Part shown: one piece after another, positions 18,425 to 27,116 of the stretch
How the letters are laid out: every line of letters starts with the position of its first letter
Position numbering within the stretch: position 1 is the first letter of the stretch
Assembly (NCBI RefSeq): GCF_016862315.1
Contig: NZ_BOMS01000041.1
Span: 1-64,000 of the forward strand
Source of the DNA: Actinoplanes palleronii
Lineage (GTDB): Bacteria > Actinomycetota > Actinomycetes > Mycobacteriales > Micromonosporaceae
Direction of reading: 5' to 3'
DNA length: 64,000 nt
The notes under the pieces: generated by a model
The model's input: only the letters and a program-made list of their open reading frames with translations
Told to the model about the DNA's origin: nothing
Database searches by the model: none
Made by a program: the position numbers and the translations under genes

Positions 18425-18437
18425 TAGCGTGATCGGC
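18425..18437 (+). promoter_or_regulatory. Leaderless-type -10 for the DUF2252 gene
   Basis: TAGCGT (18425-18430) is 7 nt before the ATG at 18438, just past the repeat array. No Shine-Dalgarno sequence is seen. Confidence 0.5.
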
Positions 18438-19739
18438 ATGAGCGAAGCGTCTCGTGCTGACTTCATCGTTGACGTGCTGGCCCGTGAGTTCGGCGAGCTG
18501 ATGGCGATCGACCCGGCGGCGTTCCGCCGCAAGTTCCGGAAGATGGCGGCGTCGCCGTTCGCGTTCTACCGGGGCAGCGCGTCGCTGTTCTACGCCGATC
18601 AGGTCGGCGACTACCGCGACGACAGTTATCTCGACGAGCGGACCAGCCGGGTGTGGATCCACGGTGACCTGCACGCCGAGAACTTCGGCACCTACATGAA
18701 CTCGTCCGGCCGGCTGGTCTTCAACGTCAACGACTTCGACGAGGCGTATGTCGGGCCGTTCTCCTGGGATCTGAAGCGGTTCTCCGCGAGCGTCGCCCTG
18801 ATCGGGTATTCCAAGGCGCTCTCCGACGAGGACATCACCGCCCTGGTCACCGCGTTCGCGGCGGCATATCTGACCGAGCTGCGGGCGATCGCGCACGGCG
18901 GCGACGACGCGATCGGCTCGATCACCCTGGAGAACGCGACCGGGACGCTGCGCCGGGTGCTGCAGGAGGCCCGGCTCAACACCCGGGTCGACCTGCTCGA
19001 CGCGCAGACCACGGTCGACGACTACGAGCGCCGGTTCTCGCTCGGCGACGGGGTCTACGAGGTCGACGAGGACGTGGCCGCGCAGGTCACCGACGCGTTC
19101 CAGCGGTACCTGGGCACGCTGCCGGAAGCCGGTCGGCCGATCGCCACGCACATCAAGGACATCAAGCTGCGCAAGGGTGTCGGGATCGGGTCGGCCGGGC
19201 TGCCGTCGTACAACCTGCTGCTCGAGGGGCACACCGAGGCGCTGGAGAACGACGTCGTCATCTACATGAAGCAGGCTCAGGTGCCGGCCGTGGCGCGGTG
19301 GGTCGACGACGAGCGGGTCCGGTCGTACTTCCAGCACCAGGGTCACCGGACCGCCGAGTCGCAGCGGGCACTGCAGGCGCACGCCGACCCGTGGCTCGGG
19401 TTCACCGAGCTCAACGGGGTCGGGCAGCTGGTCGCCGAGGTGTCGCCGTACGCCGCGGATCTGGACTGGTCGGACGTCAACGAGCCGGACGAACTGGTCG
19501 GGGTGGTCGCCGACCTGGGCCGGGCGGTGGCCCGGATGCACTCGGTCGCCGACGACGAGTCGAGCCACGACCTGGTCGACTTCTCGACCGAGGAGGCGAT
19601 CGTCGCGGTGGTCGACAAGGACGAGGCCGGTTTCGTACGGCATCTGGTCGAGTTCGCGCACAAGTACGGCGACCAGGCCCGCGAGGACCACCAGGACTTC
19701 GTCGACGTGTTCCGCAACGGCCGCATCCCCGGCCTGTAG
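18438..19739 (+). CDS. DUF2252 family protein, kinase-like
   Basis: A 433-residue DUF2252 protein. The stretch HGDLHAENFG (H75 to G84) followed by NDFDEA (D99 and D101) resembles the catalytic and metal-binding loops of aminoglycoside-phosphotransferase-like kinases, and a later HIKDIKLRKG is also family-typical. No substrate is established for the family. It begins after the 61-bp array and ends 6 bp from the convergent sigma-partner gene, so it is an insertion between nuoB and nuoC with its own apparent promoter. Confidence 0.85.
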   Translation: MSEASRADFIVDVLAREFGELMAIDPAAFRRKFRKMAASPFAFYRGSASLFYADQVGDYRDDSYLDERTSRVWIHGDLHAENFGTYMNSSGRLVFNVNDFDEAYVGPFSWDLKRFSASVALIGYSKALSDEDITALVTAFAAAYLTELRAIAHGGDDAIGSITLENATGTLRRVLQEARLNTRVDLLDAQTTVDDYERRFSLGDGVYEVDEDVAAQVTDAFQRYLGTLPEAGRPIATHIKDIKLRKGVGIGSAGLPSYNLLLEGHTEALENDVVIYMKQAQVPAVARWVDDERVRSYFQHQGHRTAESQRALQAHADPWLGFTELNGVGQLVAEVSPYAADLDWSDVNEPDELVGVVADLGRAVARMHSVADDESSHDLVDFSTEEAIVAVVDKDEAGFVRHLVEFAHKYGDQAREDHQDFVDVFRNGRIPGL

Positions 19740-19745
19740 GGCGGG

Positions 19746-20720
19746 TCAGCGGCGGACGACGCGTACCGCCACCCCGGCCTGCCCCCGAGCCTCCAGGTTG
19801 GTGTTCGTGTCGACGATCGTCGCCTTGGTGCCCTTCGGCATGGTGAAGTCGACGGTCTCGGGGGTGGCGGTGCCGAGGGGGCCGTCGGAGCAGCTCATGC
19901 CGAGCGTCTGGACCGGCTCGGTGATGAAGCCGGGGTTGCCGGGCTCCTCCCGGCCGACAGCGATCGTGAGGTATCCGGCTCCGACGCAGGCCGCGATGAG
20001 CCGGTAATTCCCGGGACCCATCGTCGCGTCGGTGAGACCGGAGCCCCCGCTGCTGGCGATGAAGTCCGACAGGGTGGACACCTCGCCGGCAGTGCCCGCA
20101 GTTCCGATCGCGTCGGTGGCGGCGGTCCGCAACCGATCCTGTGAGCCGGGGCCCATCTCGATCAGGTAGGCCACCGCGGTGCGCCCCTCCGCCACCGCGT
20201 CCGGGCGGACGTCCACGAGGACGTCCGTGCGGCCCACGAGATCCGGCTCGGCGACGCTCAGCGGAACGGAGACGACGGCCGGCGTCGCGGAACAGGTCAG
20301 GGTGGCGACGCTCCCGGCCACCCGCACGTCCGCGTGGCCCTGCGCGCCGACGCAGACCATCTTGACCAGGTAGTCGCCGGTGACGAGCTGGTGTGTCACG
20401 TGGAAGGCCTGGCCGAAGGAGTGGCCGAGCAGCGTCTCGTCCGGGGTCAGGCCGACCCGTTCGGCTGCCTGGGCGGCCAGCGCGTCCCGCTCGTCGTTGG
20501 TCAGCGTCGCGGGCGTGGGCGCGCTCGTGGTCAGGTGTGCCGGGACACCGAACCCGAGGCCGGCCGCCACCAGAACGGCCAGCCCGGCGGTCACCACTGC
20601 GGTCCGCCGGTGGCGCCGGCGCCGTACCGTGCCGCGGGCCGCTTCCACGCCCGGCGGGACGATCCGCGGCATCGTCTCGGAGCGCAGGTCGGCGAAGAGT
20701 CGCTCGAGTTGGTCGGTCAT
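19746..20720 (-). CDS. Membrane-anchored partner of the second SigE-family sigma factor
   Basis: A 324-residue protein with a short Arg-rich cytoplasmic N-terminus (VRRRRHRR), one transmembrane helix (AVVTAGLAVLVAAGLGFG, about residues 40-60) and a long exported region with no recognised domain. Its ATG overlaps the sigma stop (ATGA), giving tight translational coupling. An anti-sigma or sensor role is inferred from this arrangement, which repeats that at 6625-7882. The exported domain differs from that of the first partner, so the two systems probably sense different signals. Confidence 0.65.
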   Translation of the reverse strand: MTDQLERLFADLRSETMPRIVPPGVEAARGTVRRRRHRRTAVVTAGLAVLVAAGLGFGVPAHLTTSAPTPATLTNDERDALAAQAAERVGLTPDETLLGHSFGQAFHVTHQLVTGDYLVKMVCVGAQGHADVRVAGSVATLTCSATPAVVSVPLSVAEPDLVGRTDVLVDVRPDAVAEGRTAVAYLIEMGPGSQDRLRTAATDAIGTAGTAGEVSTLSDFIASSGGSGLTDATMGPGNYRLIAACVGAGYLTIAVGREEPGNPGFITEPVQTLGMSCSDGPLGTATPETVDFTMPKGTKATIVDTNTNLEARGQAGVAVRVVRR

Positions 20721-21262
20721 CGCTCGCCTCCGAGGGGTTCGGTCAGGTTGAGCTGGGTGGCCATCGCCGCCCGGCCGCGGTGCAGCCAGGACTTCACGGT
20801 CCCCTCGGCGACACCGCACCGGTGGGCGACCTCGGTGACCGGCATGTCGGCCAGGTAGTGCAGGACCAGGGCGCGGCGCTGGTTGCCCGGCAATCCGGCC
20901 AGCGCGGCGATCAGCGCCACCCGGTCCGGCTCGGGGCCGTCGGCCCACGGCTCGACGGTCGGTTGCCGGCGCAGGAAACCGATGGCGGTCCGAGCCCGGC
21001 GCCAGCGGCTGACCGCCAGGTTCCAGGCGACCCGGCGGATCCAACCCACCGGATCGTCGTACCGGGAGACCTTGCGCCAGCGGGCGAGAGCCCGGCAGAA
21101 CGCCTCCTGTACGACGTCCTGGGCCTCCTGCCGATCGCCGAAGTACGCGAACAACTGCACGGTGAGGTCGGCGAAGTGGGCGGCATAGACCTCGTCGAAC
21201 GTCGGCGGGTCACGGTGCACGGCGCTCGACGTCTCCGATCGGTGTTCGACGCTGGCTGTCAC
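20717..21262 (-). CDS. SigE-family ECF RNA polymerase sigma factor (second copy)
   Basis: A 181-residue sigma factor with regions 2 and 4 only, strongly similar to the protein at 7343-7882: AQDVVQEAFCRALARW, KVSRYDDP, VAEGTVKSWLHRGR and LHYLADMP are shared. The start is GTG at 21262. Divergent nuoC begins about 65 bp away, so the two may share a regulatory region. The pair with its membrane partner looks like a duplicated module set down inside the nuo cluster. Confidence 0.9.
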   Translation of the reverse strand: MTASVEHRSETSSAVHRDPPTFDEVYAAHFADLTVQLFAYFGDRQEAQDVVQEAFCRALARWRKVSRYDDPVGWIRRVAWNLAVSRWRRARTAIGFLRRQPTVEPWADGPEPDRVALIAALAGLPGNQRRALVLHYLADMPVTEVAHRCGVAEGTVKSWLHRGRAAMATQLNLTEPLGGER

Positions 21263-21313
21263 GACGACTACACGCGCGTGCCCGCCGGGAGGTTGCAGAC
21301 GTTCGCCGGATCA

Positions 21314-21326
21314 TAGGATGACGGGC
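21314..21326 (+). promoter_or_regulatory. Leaderless-type -10 for nuoC
   Basis: TAGGAT (21314-21319) lies 7 nt before the ATG at 21327, with a TTGCAG about 15 bp further upstream. This supports ATG 21327 over the ATG at 21318. Confidence 0.5.
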
Positions 21327-21998
21327 ATGACGCCCGAAGAGGTCGGAGAGCGGCTGATCCACCTGCTGGAGACGGACGATCCGGCGCAGGGAGCGGTCGC
21401 CGCGGGTGTGTCCGGTGGTGGCCCCGGTCACGCCCGGGCGGTGGTCGACGTGCCGGTCGCCCGCTGGTGGCACGCCGCCACGATCGCGCACGATCCGGGC
21501 GCGCTGGGCTGCGACTTCTTCGACTGGTTGTCGGCCGTCGACGAGGGCGACGACGGGTTCGACGTGATCGCCCACCTGTGGTCGACCCGGCGCCGGCACG
21601 GTGTGCTGCTGCGTGCCCGGGTGCCACGGGTCGACGCCGAGGTGGAGTCGCTGGTGGACATCTATCCCGGCGCGGCCTGGCACGAGCGGGAGACGTACGA
21701 GATGTTCGGCATCGTCTTCGCCCGGCACCCCGATCTGCGCCCGCTGCTGCTGCCGCCGGAGTTCGAGGGGCACCCGCTGCGCAAGGAGTTCATCCTGGCC
21801 GCCCGGGTGGCGAAACCGTGGCCGGGCGCCAAGGAGCCGGGGGAGTCCGAGGCCGGTACGGCCAAACGCGCCCCGATGCGCCCGCCCGGCGTACCCGACC
21901 CGAACGAGTGGGGTCCGATGAAGGGCAAGGTCCCCCCGCCGGAGGCACCGGCCCGCCCGGCGCGACCGGCCCGGAAGACGGACGGGGGCACCCCCTGA
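21327..21998 (+). CDS. nuoC: NADH-quinone oxidoreductase subunit C
   Basis: About 223 residues. The C-terminal core carries the NuoC (30-kDa subunit) signature: YPGAAWHERETYEMFGI, then HPDLRPLLLP and GHPLRKEF. A Pro/Ala/Lys-rich tail of about 60 residues follows and is probably disordered. It supports the hydrophilic connecting module of complex I with NuoB and NuoD. No nuoD follows: the next gene is nuoH, overlapping the stop by one base (TGATG). The N-terminal part is less conserved than usual. Confidence 0.9.
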   Translation: MTPEEVGERLIHLLETDDPAQGAVAAGVSGGGPGHARAVVDVPVARWWHAATIAHDPGALGCDFFDWLSAVDEGDDGFDVIAHLWSTRRRHGVLLRARVPRVDAEVESLVDIYPGAAWHERETYEMFGIVFARHPDLRPLLLPPEFEGHPLRKEFILAARVAKPWPGAKEPGESEAGTAKRAPMRPPGVPDPNEWGPMKGKVPPPEAPARPARPARKTDGGTP

Positions 21999-22957
21999 TG
22001 CCGCTCTGGCTGGATCTGCTGATCCGGGTGGCCGCCGTGATGGTCGGCTTCCTGGTCCTCCCGTTGGTGGTCGGCCAGGCCGAGCACAAGGTCATGGCGC
22101 ACATGCAGGGCCGGGTCGGGCCGATGTACGCCGGTGGCTTCCACGGCTGGGCCCAGCTCATCGCGGATGGCGTCAAGTTCGTACAGAAGGAGGACATCCA
22201 TCCGGACGGCTCGGACCGGACCGTCTTCCGGTTGGCCCCGATCGTCGCCCTGTTCCCCTACCTGGTCGTCATCCTGACGATTCCGCTCGGCCCGAACGGC
22301 CTGGTGGCGCAGAACCTGGACATCGGCCTGTTCCTGGTGCTGGCGGTGCTCGGGATCGGCGTGGTGGCGGTGCTGATGTCCGCCTGGGCCTCGGCCAACA
22401 AGTACAGCCTGCTCGGTGGCCTGCGCGGCGCCGCCCAGCTGCTCGGGTACGAACTGCCGCTGGTGCTGGCCGCGGCGAGCGTCGCGATGGCGGCCGGCAC
22501 GCTGAGCCTGCCCGGGATCGTCGAGGCGTGGCGCCCGTGGTGGCTGATCTGGCAGGCCCCGGCCGGTCTGGTCTTCTTCATCGCCGGGCTGGCCGAGATC
22601 CGCCGGCCGCCGTTCGACATGCCGATCGCCGACTCCGAGCTGGTCTTCGGCTACATGACCGAGTACACCGGCCTGCGGTTCGCGTTCTTCCTGCTCGCCG
22701 AGTACGTCGGGATCATCGTGATCGCCGGTCTGACCACGGTGCTGTTCCTGGGCGGCTGGCACGGCCCGGACGCCGAGCACCTGGGCTGGCTGTGGACGCT
22801 GCTGAAGGTCGGCGCGCTGTCCTTCGTGATCATCTGGTTCCGGGTGACGTTCCCCCGGATGCGCGAGGACCAGCTGCAACGCCTCTGCTGGCTGATCCTG
22901 GTCCCGCTGGCCCTGGCCCAGCTGGTCCTCACGGTCGCGGTGAAGTCGCTGCTCTGA
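21998..22957 (+). CDS. nuoH: NADH-quinone oxidoreductase subunit H
   Basis: A 319-residue, eight-helix membrane subunit that forms the quinone-entry chamber with NuoB and NuoD. Family motifs include GRVGPMYAGGFHGWAQ, ADGVKFVQKED, AEIRRPPFDMP and EYTGLRFAFFLLAEY. It overlaps nuoC by one base. It is followed after 10 bp by the convergent Uma2 gene, so readthrough to nuoI is interrupted. Confidence 0.95.
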   Translation: MPLWLDLLIRVAAVMVGFLVLPLVVGQAEHKVMAHMQGRVGPMYAGGFHGWAQLIADGVKFVQKEDIHPDGSDRTVFRLAPIVALFPYLVVILTIPLGPNGLVAQNLDIGLFLVLAVLGIGVVAVLMSAWASANKYSLLGGLRGAAQLLGYELPLVLAAASVAMAAGTLSLPGIVEAWRPWWLIWQAPAGLVFFIAGLAEIRRPPFDMPIADSELVFGYMTEYTGLRFAFFLLAEYVGIIVIAGLTTVLFLGGWHGPDAEHLGWLWTLLKVGALSFVIIWFRVTFPRMREDQLQRLCWLILVPLALAQLVLTVAVKSLL

Positions 22958-22967
22958 GAAGGTGGGA

Positions 22968-23534
22968 TCAGAGGTGCCGAGGCCGCAGGCGAGCGATCGG
23001 GATCTCGATGTCCCAAGGCGCGTTCAGCTTGATGGTCTCCGTGAAGATCCCCACGGGCTGGTAGACGTCTTCGCCGGGTGCCAACTGGTGAGCGTGCACC
23101 GTCAGACCGCCGCTTCGTTCGATCAGCCAATAGAACGGGATCCCGGCCTTCGCATACAGCGCGGGCTTCAACACCCGGTCCATGCTCTGCGAGCCGGGCG
23201 ACACGATCTCCACGGCGAGCACGACTTCCTTCGCGATGAACTTCCCGTCTCGCTCGGCTGCCTCATCAGTCGTGACGAGCACGTCCGGAACGAAGAGTCG
23301 CTGCATCGAGAGGATGACGTCGTTGGACTGAGTGACGTGCAGATGCGCCGGGCAGCTTTCCTCCAGTGCCACCATCAATCGGGCGGCGAGGACCTGGTGG
23401 GTCGGCGCGGGTGAGGGGGTCACGTGAAGCACTCCATCGATCAGCTCGCGCCGCGTGCCGTCGTCGGGAAGAGCGTCGAGGTCGTCGACCGTCCAGCCGT
23501 TCTCCGGCTGGGTGTCGCTCATGTGGGCGAACAT
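22968..23534 (-). CDS. Uma2 family putative PD-(D/E)XK endonuclease
   Basis: A 188-residue member of the Uma2/DUF820 family, restriction-endonuclease-like proteins abundant in cyanobacteria and actinobacteria. The expected core is present: E30 in RELIDG, D84 in FVPDVLV, E109 in AVEIVSP and the following [18 protein letters not shown]. The start at 23534 has GGAGG five nt upstream. It lies on the opposite strand between nuoH and nuoI, with no transposase or partner nearby. The biological role of the family is not settled. It was probably inserted here. Confidence 0.85.
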   Translation of the reverse strand: MFAHMSDTQPENGWTVDDLDALPDDGTRRELIDGVLHVTPSPAPTHQVLAARLMVALEESCPAHLHVTQSNDVILSMQRLFVPDVLVTTDEAAERDGKFIAKEVVLAVEIVSPGSQSMDRVLKPALYAKAGIPFYWLIERSGGLTVHAHQLAPGEDVYQPVGIFTETIKLNAPWDIEIPIARLRPRHL

Positions 23535-23639
23535 TCAGGCCTCCACAGCGGGCACGCTCCACCCGTCCACCAAGCCTACCGGAAGATCGGACGGGGTCGA
23601 GGTCGCGTCACCCGTCCGAAGCGGGCAGGATATGCCCTT

Positions 23640-24239
23640 GTGACTGATGACGGCGACCGCCCGGTTCCTGGCAAGGGTCTGATCAATGGCCTTGCCGTCA
23701 CGCTCAAGACGATGACCAGGAAGACCACCACGCAGCAGTACCCGGACGTCGAACCGGACCTCCCGCCACGCAGCCGCGGTGTGATCGCGCTGTCCGAGGA
23801 GAACTGCACGGTCTGCATGCTCTGCGCCCGGGAGTGCCCGGACTGGTGCATCTACATCGACTCGCACAAGGAGGAGGTCGTCGTTCCCGGCGCCGCGCGC
23901 GCCCGCCAGCGCAACGTGCTGGACAAGTTCGACATCGACTTCTCCCTCTGCATGTACTGCGGGATCTGCATCGAGGTCTGCCCGTTCGACGCGCTGCACT
24001 GGACGCCGGAGTTCGAATACGCCGAGACCGACGTCCTCAACCTGCTGCACGACAAGGACCGGCTGGGCGACTGGATGCGGACCGTTCCGCCGCCGCCGGC
24101 CCACGACGTGCTCGGCGAGCCGTCCAAGGAAGAGGCGACCGCGGCACGCAAGGCCGCTGGTCCGGGCGCGGCCACTGCCGCCAAGACCGCAAGACCTTCC
24201 ACGGTACGACCTGAGCCCCGTCCGGAGCCGGAACCGTGA
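23640..24239 (+). CDS. nuoI: NADH-quinone oxidoreductase subunit I
   Basis: A 199-residue ferredoxin-like subunit with two [4Fe-4S] motifs: C56/C59/C62 with C66 followed by Pro, and C104/C107/C110 with C114 followed by Pro. It carries electrons to cluster N2 in NuoB. GTG at 23640 is chosen because GCAGGA lies upstream and the family segment [12 protein letters not shown] is then included; an ATG at 23712 would remove it. The C-terminal 45 residues are Ala/Pro-rich and probably disordered. It overlaps nuoJ by 4 bp (GTGA). Confidence 0.93.
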   Translation: MTDDGDRPVPGKGLINGLAVTLKTMTRKTTTQQYPDVEPDLPPRSRGVIALSEENCTVCMLCARECPDWCIYIDSHKEEVVVPGAARARQRNVLDKFDIDFSLCMYCGICIEVCPFDALHWTPEFEYAETDVLNLLHDKDRLGDWMRTVPPPPAHDVLGEPSKEEATAARKAAGPGAATAAKTARPSTVRPEPRPEPEP

Positions 24240-24844
24240 CCGTCGCCGACATCCTGATGATCGCCCTGGGTGCCCTCGCCGTCGGGTCCGGCGCTCTCGT
24301 GGTGACCAGCACCCACCTGGTCCGTTCCGGTCTCTACCTGGTGGTCAGCCTGGGCGCCATCGCCGGGCTCTACCTGGTCCTCGGCGCCGAGCTGGTCGCC
24401 TGGGTGCAGGTGCTGGTCTATGTCGGCGCCGTGGTCGTGCTGCTGCTGTTCGCGGTGATGCTGACCCGCGCACCGGTCGGCCCGTCCACCGACCTGGACC
24501 GCCCGATCGGCCCGTCCGCGCTGATCGGCGCCGGGATCGGCCTGGGCCTGGCCGCGCTCTTCGTCGACGCGTTCCACTGGATCGAGTACCCGCAGCGGGA
24601 CCCGGGCACCGCCGAACGCCTCGGCGAGCAGATCTTCGGGACCTGGGTGCTGCCCTTCGAGGTGCTCTCGATCCTGCTGCTCTCCGCGCTGGTCGGCGCG
24701 ATCGTGCTGTCCCGCCCAGACATCGGCGCCCGCCCGGCCCCGCCGGTCGAGGAGCCGGAGCCGGACGAGCCGGAGGACCCCGAGGGGCCCGAGGAGCCGG
24801 AGGCCCCCCAGGACGAGGAGAAGGACGCGGAGGTCCCGGCCTGA
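24236..24844 (+). CDS. nuoJ: NADH-quinone oxidoreductase subunit J
   Basis: A 202-residue subunit with five hydrophobic helices, including the conserved third helix [15 protein letters not shown], which contains the pi-bulge region of the family. An acidic, Pro-rich tail of about 35 residues is added at the C-terminus. GTG overlaps the nuoI stop and the stop overlaps the nuoK ATG (TGATG). Confidence 0.93.
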   Translation: MTVADILMIALGALAVGSGALVVTSTHLVRSGLYLVVSLGAIAGLYLVLGAELVAWVQVLVYVGAVVVLLLFAVMLTRAPVGPSTDLDRPIGPSALIGAGIGLGLAALFVDAFHWIEYPQRDPGTAERLGEQIFGTWVLPFEVLSILLLSALVGAIVLSRPDIGARPAPPVEEPEPDEPEDPEGPEEPEAPQDEEKDAEVPA

Positions 24845-25206
24845 TGCATGTGACGATTCCGTACGTCGTCGCCGCCGCCCTGTTCGGGCTGGGTGTCTAC
24901 GGTGTGCTGCGCCGCCGCAACGCGATCCTGGTGCTGATGGCCGTCGAGCTGATGCTCAACGCGGTCAACCTGATCCTGGTCACCGCGGACGTCTCGTTGC
25001 AGTCCGCGCTGCGCGGGGTGCCCGGCGAGGCGTGGGCCGCGCCGAACTCGCAGGCCGGCTCGGGCGGTGTGTTCGCGCTCTTCGTGATCGTGCTGGCCGC
25101 CGCCGAGGTCGGTGTCGGGCTGGCGATCGTGCTGCAGTACTACCGGATGCGGAAGGCCGTCGCGATCGACGAGGTGCCGCTCGCCGAGGAACAGGTGACC
25201 GAGTGA
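24844..25206 (+). CDS. nuoK: NADH-quinone oxidoreductase subunit K
   Basis: A 120-residue, three-helix membrane subunit of the proton channel chain. The two membrane glutamates typical of NuoK are seen as E35 (VELMLNAVNL) and E88 (AAAEVGVGLAI). The loop between helices 2 and 3 (about residues 50-74) is longer than in the 100-residue E. coli protein. It is translationally coupled to nuoJ and nuoL by overlapping stop and start codons. Confidence 0.95.
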   Translation: MHVTIPYVVAAALFGLGVYGVLRRRNAILVLMAVELMLNAVNLILVTADVSLQSALRGVPGEAWAAPNSQAGSGGVFALFVIVLAAAEVGVGLAIVLQYYRMRKAVAIDEVPLAEEQVTE

Positions 25207-27116
25207 TCGCGGGTTGGCTCGGGGCGCTGCTTCCGGGCGTACCCCTGATGGTGGGTCTTGTCGGTCTCGTCCTCCCGCCGGGTGACGGCGGACCGCGACG
25301 GACCGCGGCCCTGTTCGGCATCGCCGGCGCGGCTCTCGCGCTGCTCGACACGATCGTGCTGCTCGCCGTCTCGACCAGCCGGGGTGCGCCGCTGACCGCG
25401 AACGCCCACTGGTTGTCGCTCGGCGGCATCGAGGTGACCGTCGGTTTCTCGGCCGGTGCGGCCGCGCTCTACGTCGCGCTCGCCGTCTGTGTGGTGGCGC
25501 TGTGCGTGCAGGTCTACTCGGTCACCTACCTGCACGACGATCCGCGTTACGCGCCGTACGCCGCGCAGGTCAGCCTGTTCACCGGCGCGATGCTGCTGGT
25601 GGTGACGTCCGGTGACCTGATCGGGCTGCTGATCGGCTGGGAGGTGATGGGCGCCTGCTCCTACCTGCTGATCGGGCACGACCGCCGGCTGCCCGAGGCG
25701 CCGGCCGCCGCGATGAAGGCGTTCCTGGTCACCCGGGTGGGTGACGTCGGCTTCCTGCTCGGCATCGCGCTGCTGATCGCGGACGCCGGCACGTCCCGGC
25801 TCGCCGACGTGCTGGCCCACGACTACTCCAGCGGCACCCTGACCGCCGCGTTGCTGCTGCTCCTGGCCGGGGTGGCCGGCAAGAGCGCGCAGTTCCCGCT
25901 GCACACCTGGCTGCCCGACGCGATGGCCGGCCCCACGCCGGTCTCCGCGCTGATCCACGCCGCCACGATGGTCGCGGCCGGCGTGTACGTGGTGGTCCGC
26001 ACCTACCCGCTGTTCCAGCAGTCGCCCGCCGCGCTGGCGACTCTGGCGGTGATGGCCTCGATCACCATCCTGCTCGGCGCGCTGTCCGCGACGGCCCAGG
26101 ACGACCTGAAGCGCGTGCTGGCCTGGTCCACGGTCTCCCAGATCGGCTACATGACCGGCGCGCTGGCCGTCGGCTCGCCCGCCGCCGCGCTGTTTCACCT
26201 GCTCACCCACGCCGCGTTCAAGGCGCTGCTGTTCCTCGCGGCGGGCGCCGTGATCCACGCGGTGGGCACCAACTACCTGTCCCGGATGGGCGGGCTGCGG
26301 GAGCACATGCCTGTCACGTTCTGGTCGTTCGTGATCGGGCTGGGCGCGCTGGCCGGGCTGCCACCGCTGGCCGGGTTCTGGTCGAAGGAGAACGTGCTGA
26401 CCGCGGCGGCGCACGCCACCGACGGCGGCGAGCCGGTGCCGGTCTGGGCCGCCTGGCTGGTCTGGCTGTCCGCGCTGCTCGCGGTCGGTGTCACCGCCTG
26501 GTACGCGACCCGGCTGCTGCTCCGCGCGTTCTTCGGGCCGTCCCGCGAGCACGGTCCGGACGGGCCGCGCTGGGAGATCGGCTTCGACGACGCCCGGTAC
26601 CGCACCACGGCCGTACCGCACGACCCGCCCGGCCTGATGCGCTGGCCGATCCTGATCCTCACGGTCCCGGCCGCGCTGCTCGGGCTCGCCGCGTTCGCGC
26701 CCGGCTTCCGGCACGCCCTGGAGATGGACGACCCGCACCTGGGCGTCGCGATCCTGCTGCCGATGCTGCTGCTGGCGACCGGGGCCGGCACCGCGTGGTG
26801 GCTCTGGTGGGCCGCGCCCGGCGTGGACCCGGTCGAGGCGCTGGGCCGGGCCAGGCCACTGTTCGCTTCCGGGTTCCACCTGGACACCGTTCAAGGCATG
26901 GTGATCGTACGGCCGGCGAAGGCACTGGCCCGGCTGGTCACCGTCGCCGACGAGCAGGTGGTGGACGCCGCGGTCGAGAGCACCGGCACGGCGACCCGGG
27001 AACTCGGCGGCATGTTCGCCGAGGCGCACCGGGTGGCGTTGTCCGGCGCCGCGGTGCTGGTGTTCCTGGGCGCGCTCGTGCTCGGCGTAGTCGCGTGGTT
27101 GGGAGTGGGCACCTGA
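25203..27116 (+). CDS. nuoL: NADH-quinone oxidoreductase subunit L
   Basis: A 637-residue antiporter-like proton-pumping subunit with about 16 transmembrane helices and the C-terminal lateral helix region. Motifs include GWEVMGACSYLLIG with the channel glutamate, HTWLPDAMAGPTPVSALIHA, STVSQIGYM and LTHAAFKALLFLAAG with the conserved lysine. GTG at 25203 overlaps the nuoK stop by 4 bp. Full length, with no missing key residue seen. Confidence 0.96.
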   Translation: MIAGWLGALLPGVPLMVGLVGLVLPPGDGGPRRTAALFGIAGAALALLDTIVLLAVSTSRGAPLTANAHWLSLGGIEVTVGFSAGAAALYVALAVCVVALCVQVYSVTYLHDDPRYAPYAAQVSLFTGAMLLVVTSGDLIGLLIGWEVMGACSYLLIGHDRRLPEAPAAAMKAFLVTRVGDVGFLLGIALLIADAGTSRLADVLAHDYSSGTLTAALLLLLAGVAGKSAQFPLHTWLPDAMAGPTPVSALIHAATMVAAGVYVVVRTYPLFQQSPAALATLAVMASITILLGALSATAQDDLKRVLAWSTVSQIGYMTGALAVGSPAAALFHLLTHAAFKALLFLAAGAVIHAVGTNYLSRMGGLREHMPVTFWSFVIGLGALAGLPPLAGFWSKENVLTAAAHATDGGEPVPVWAAWLVWLSALLAVGVTAWYATRLLLRAFFGPSREHGPDGPRWEIGFDDARYRTTAVPHDPPGLMRWPILILTVPAALLGLAAFAPGFRHALEMDDPHLGVAILLPMLLLATGAGTAWWLWWAAPGVDPVEALGRARPLFASGFHLDTVQGMVIVRPAKALARLVTVADEQVVDAAVESTGTATRELGGMFAEAHRVALSGAAVLVFLGALVLGVVAWLGVGT

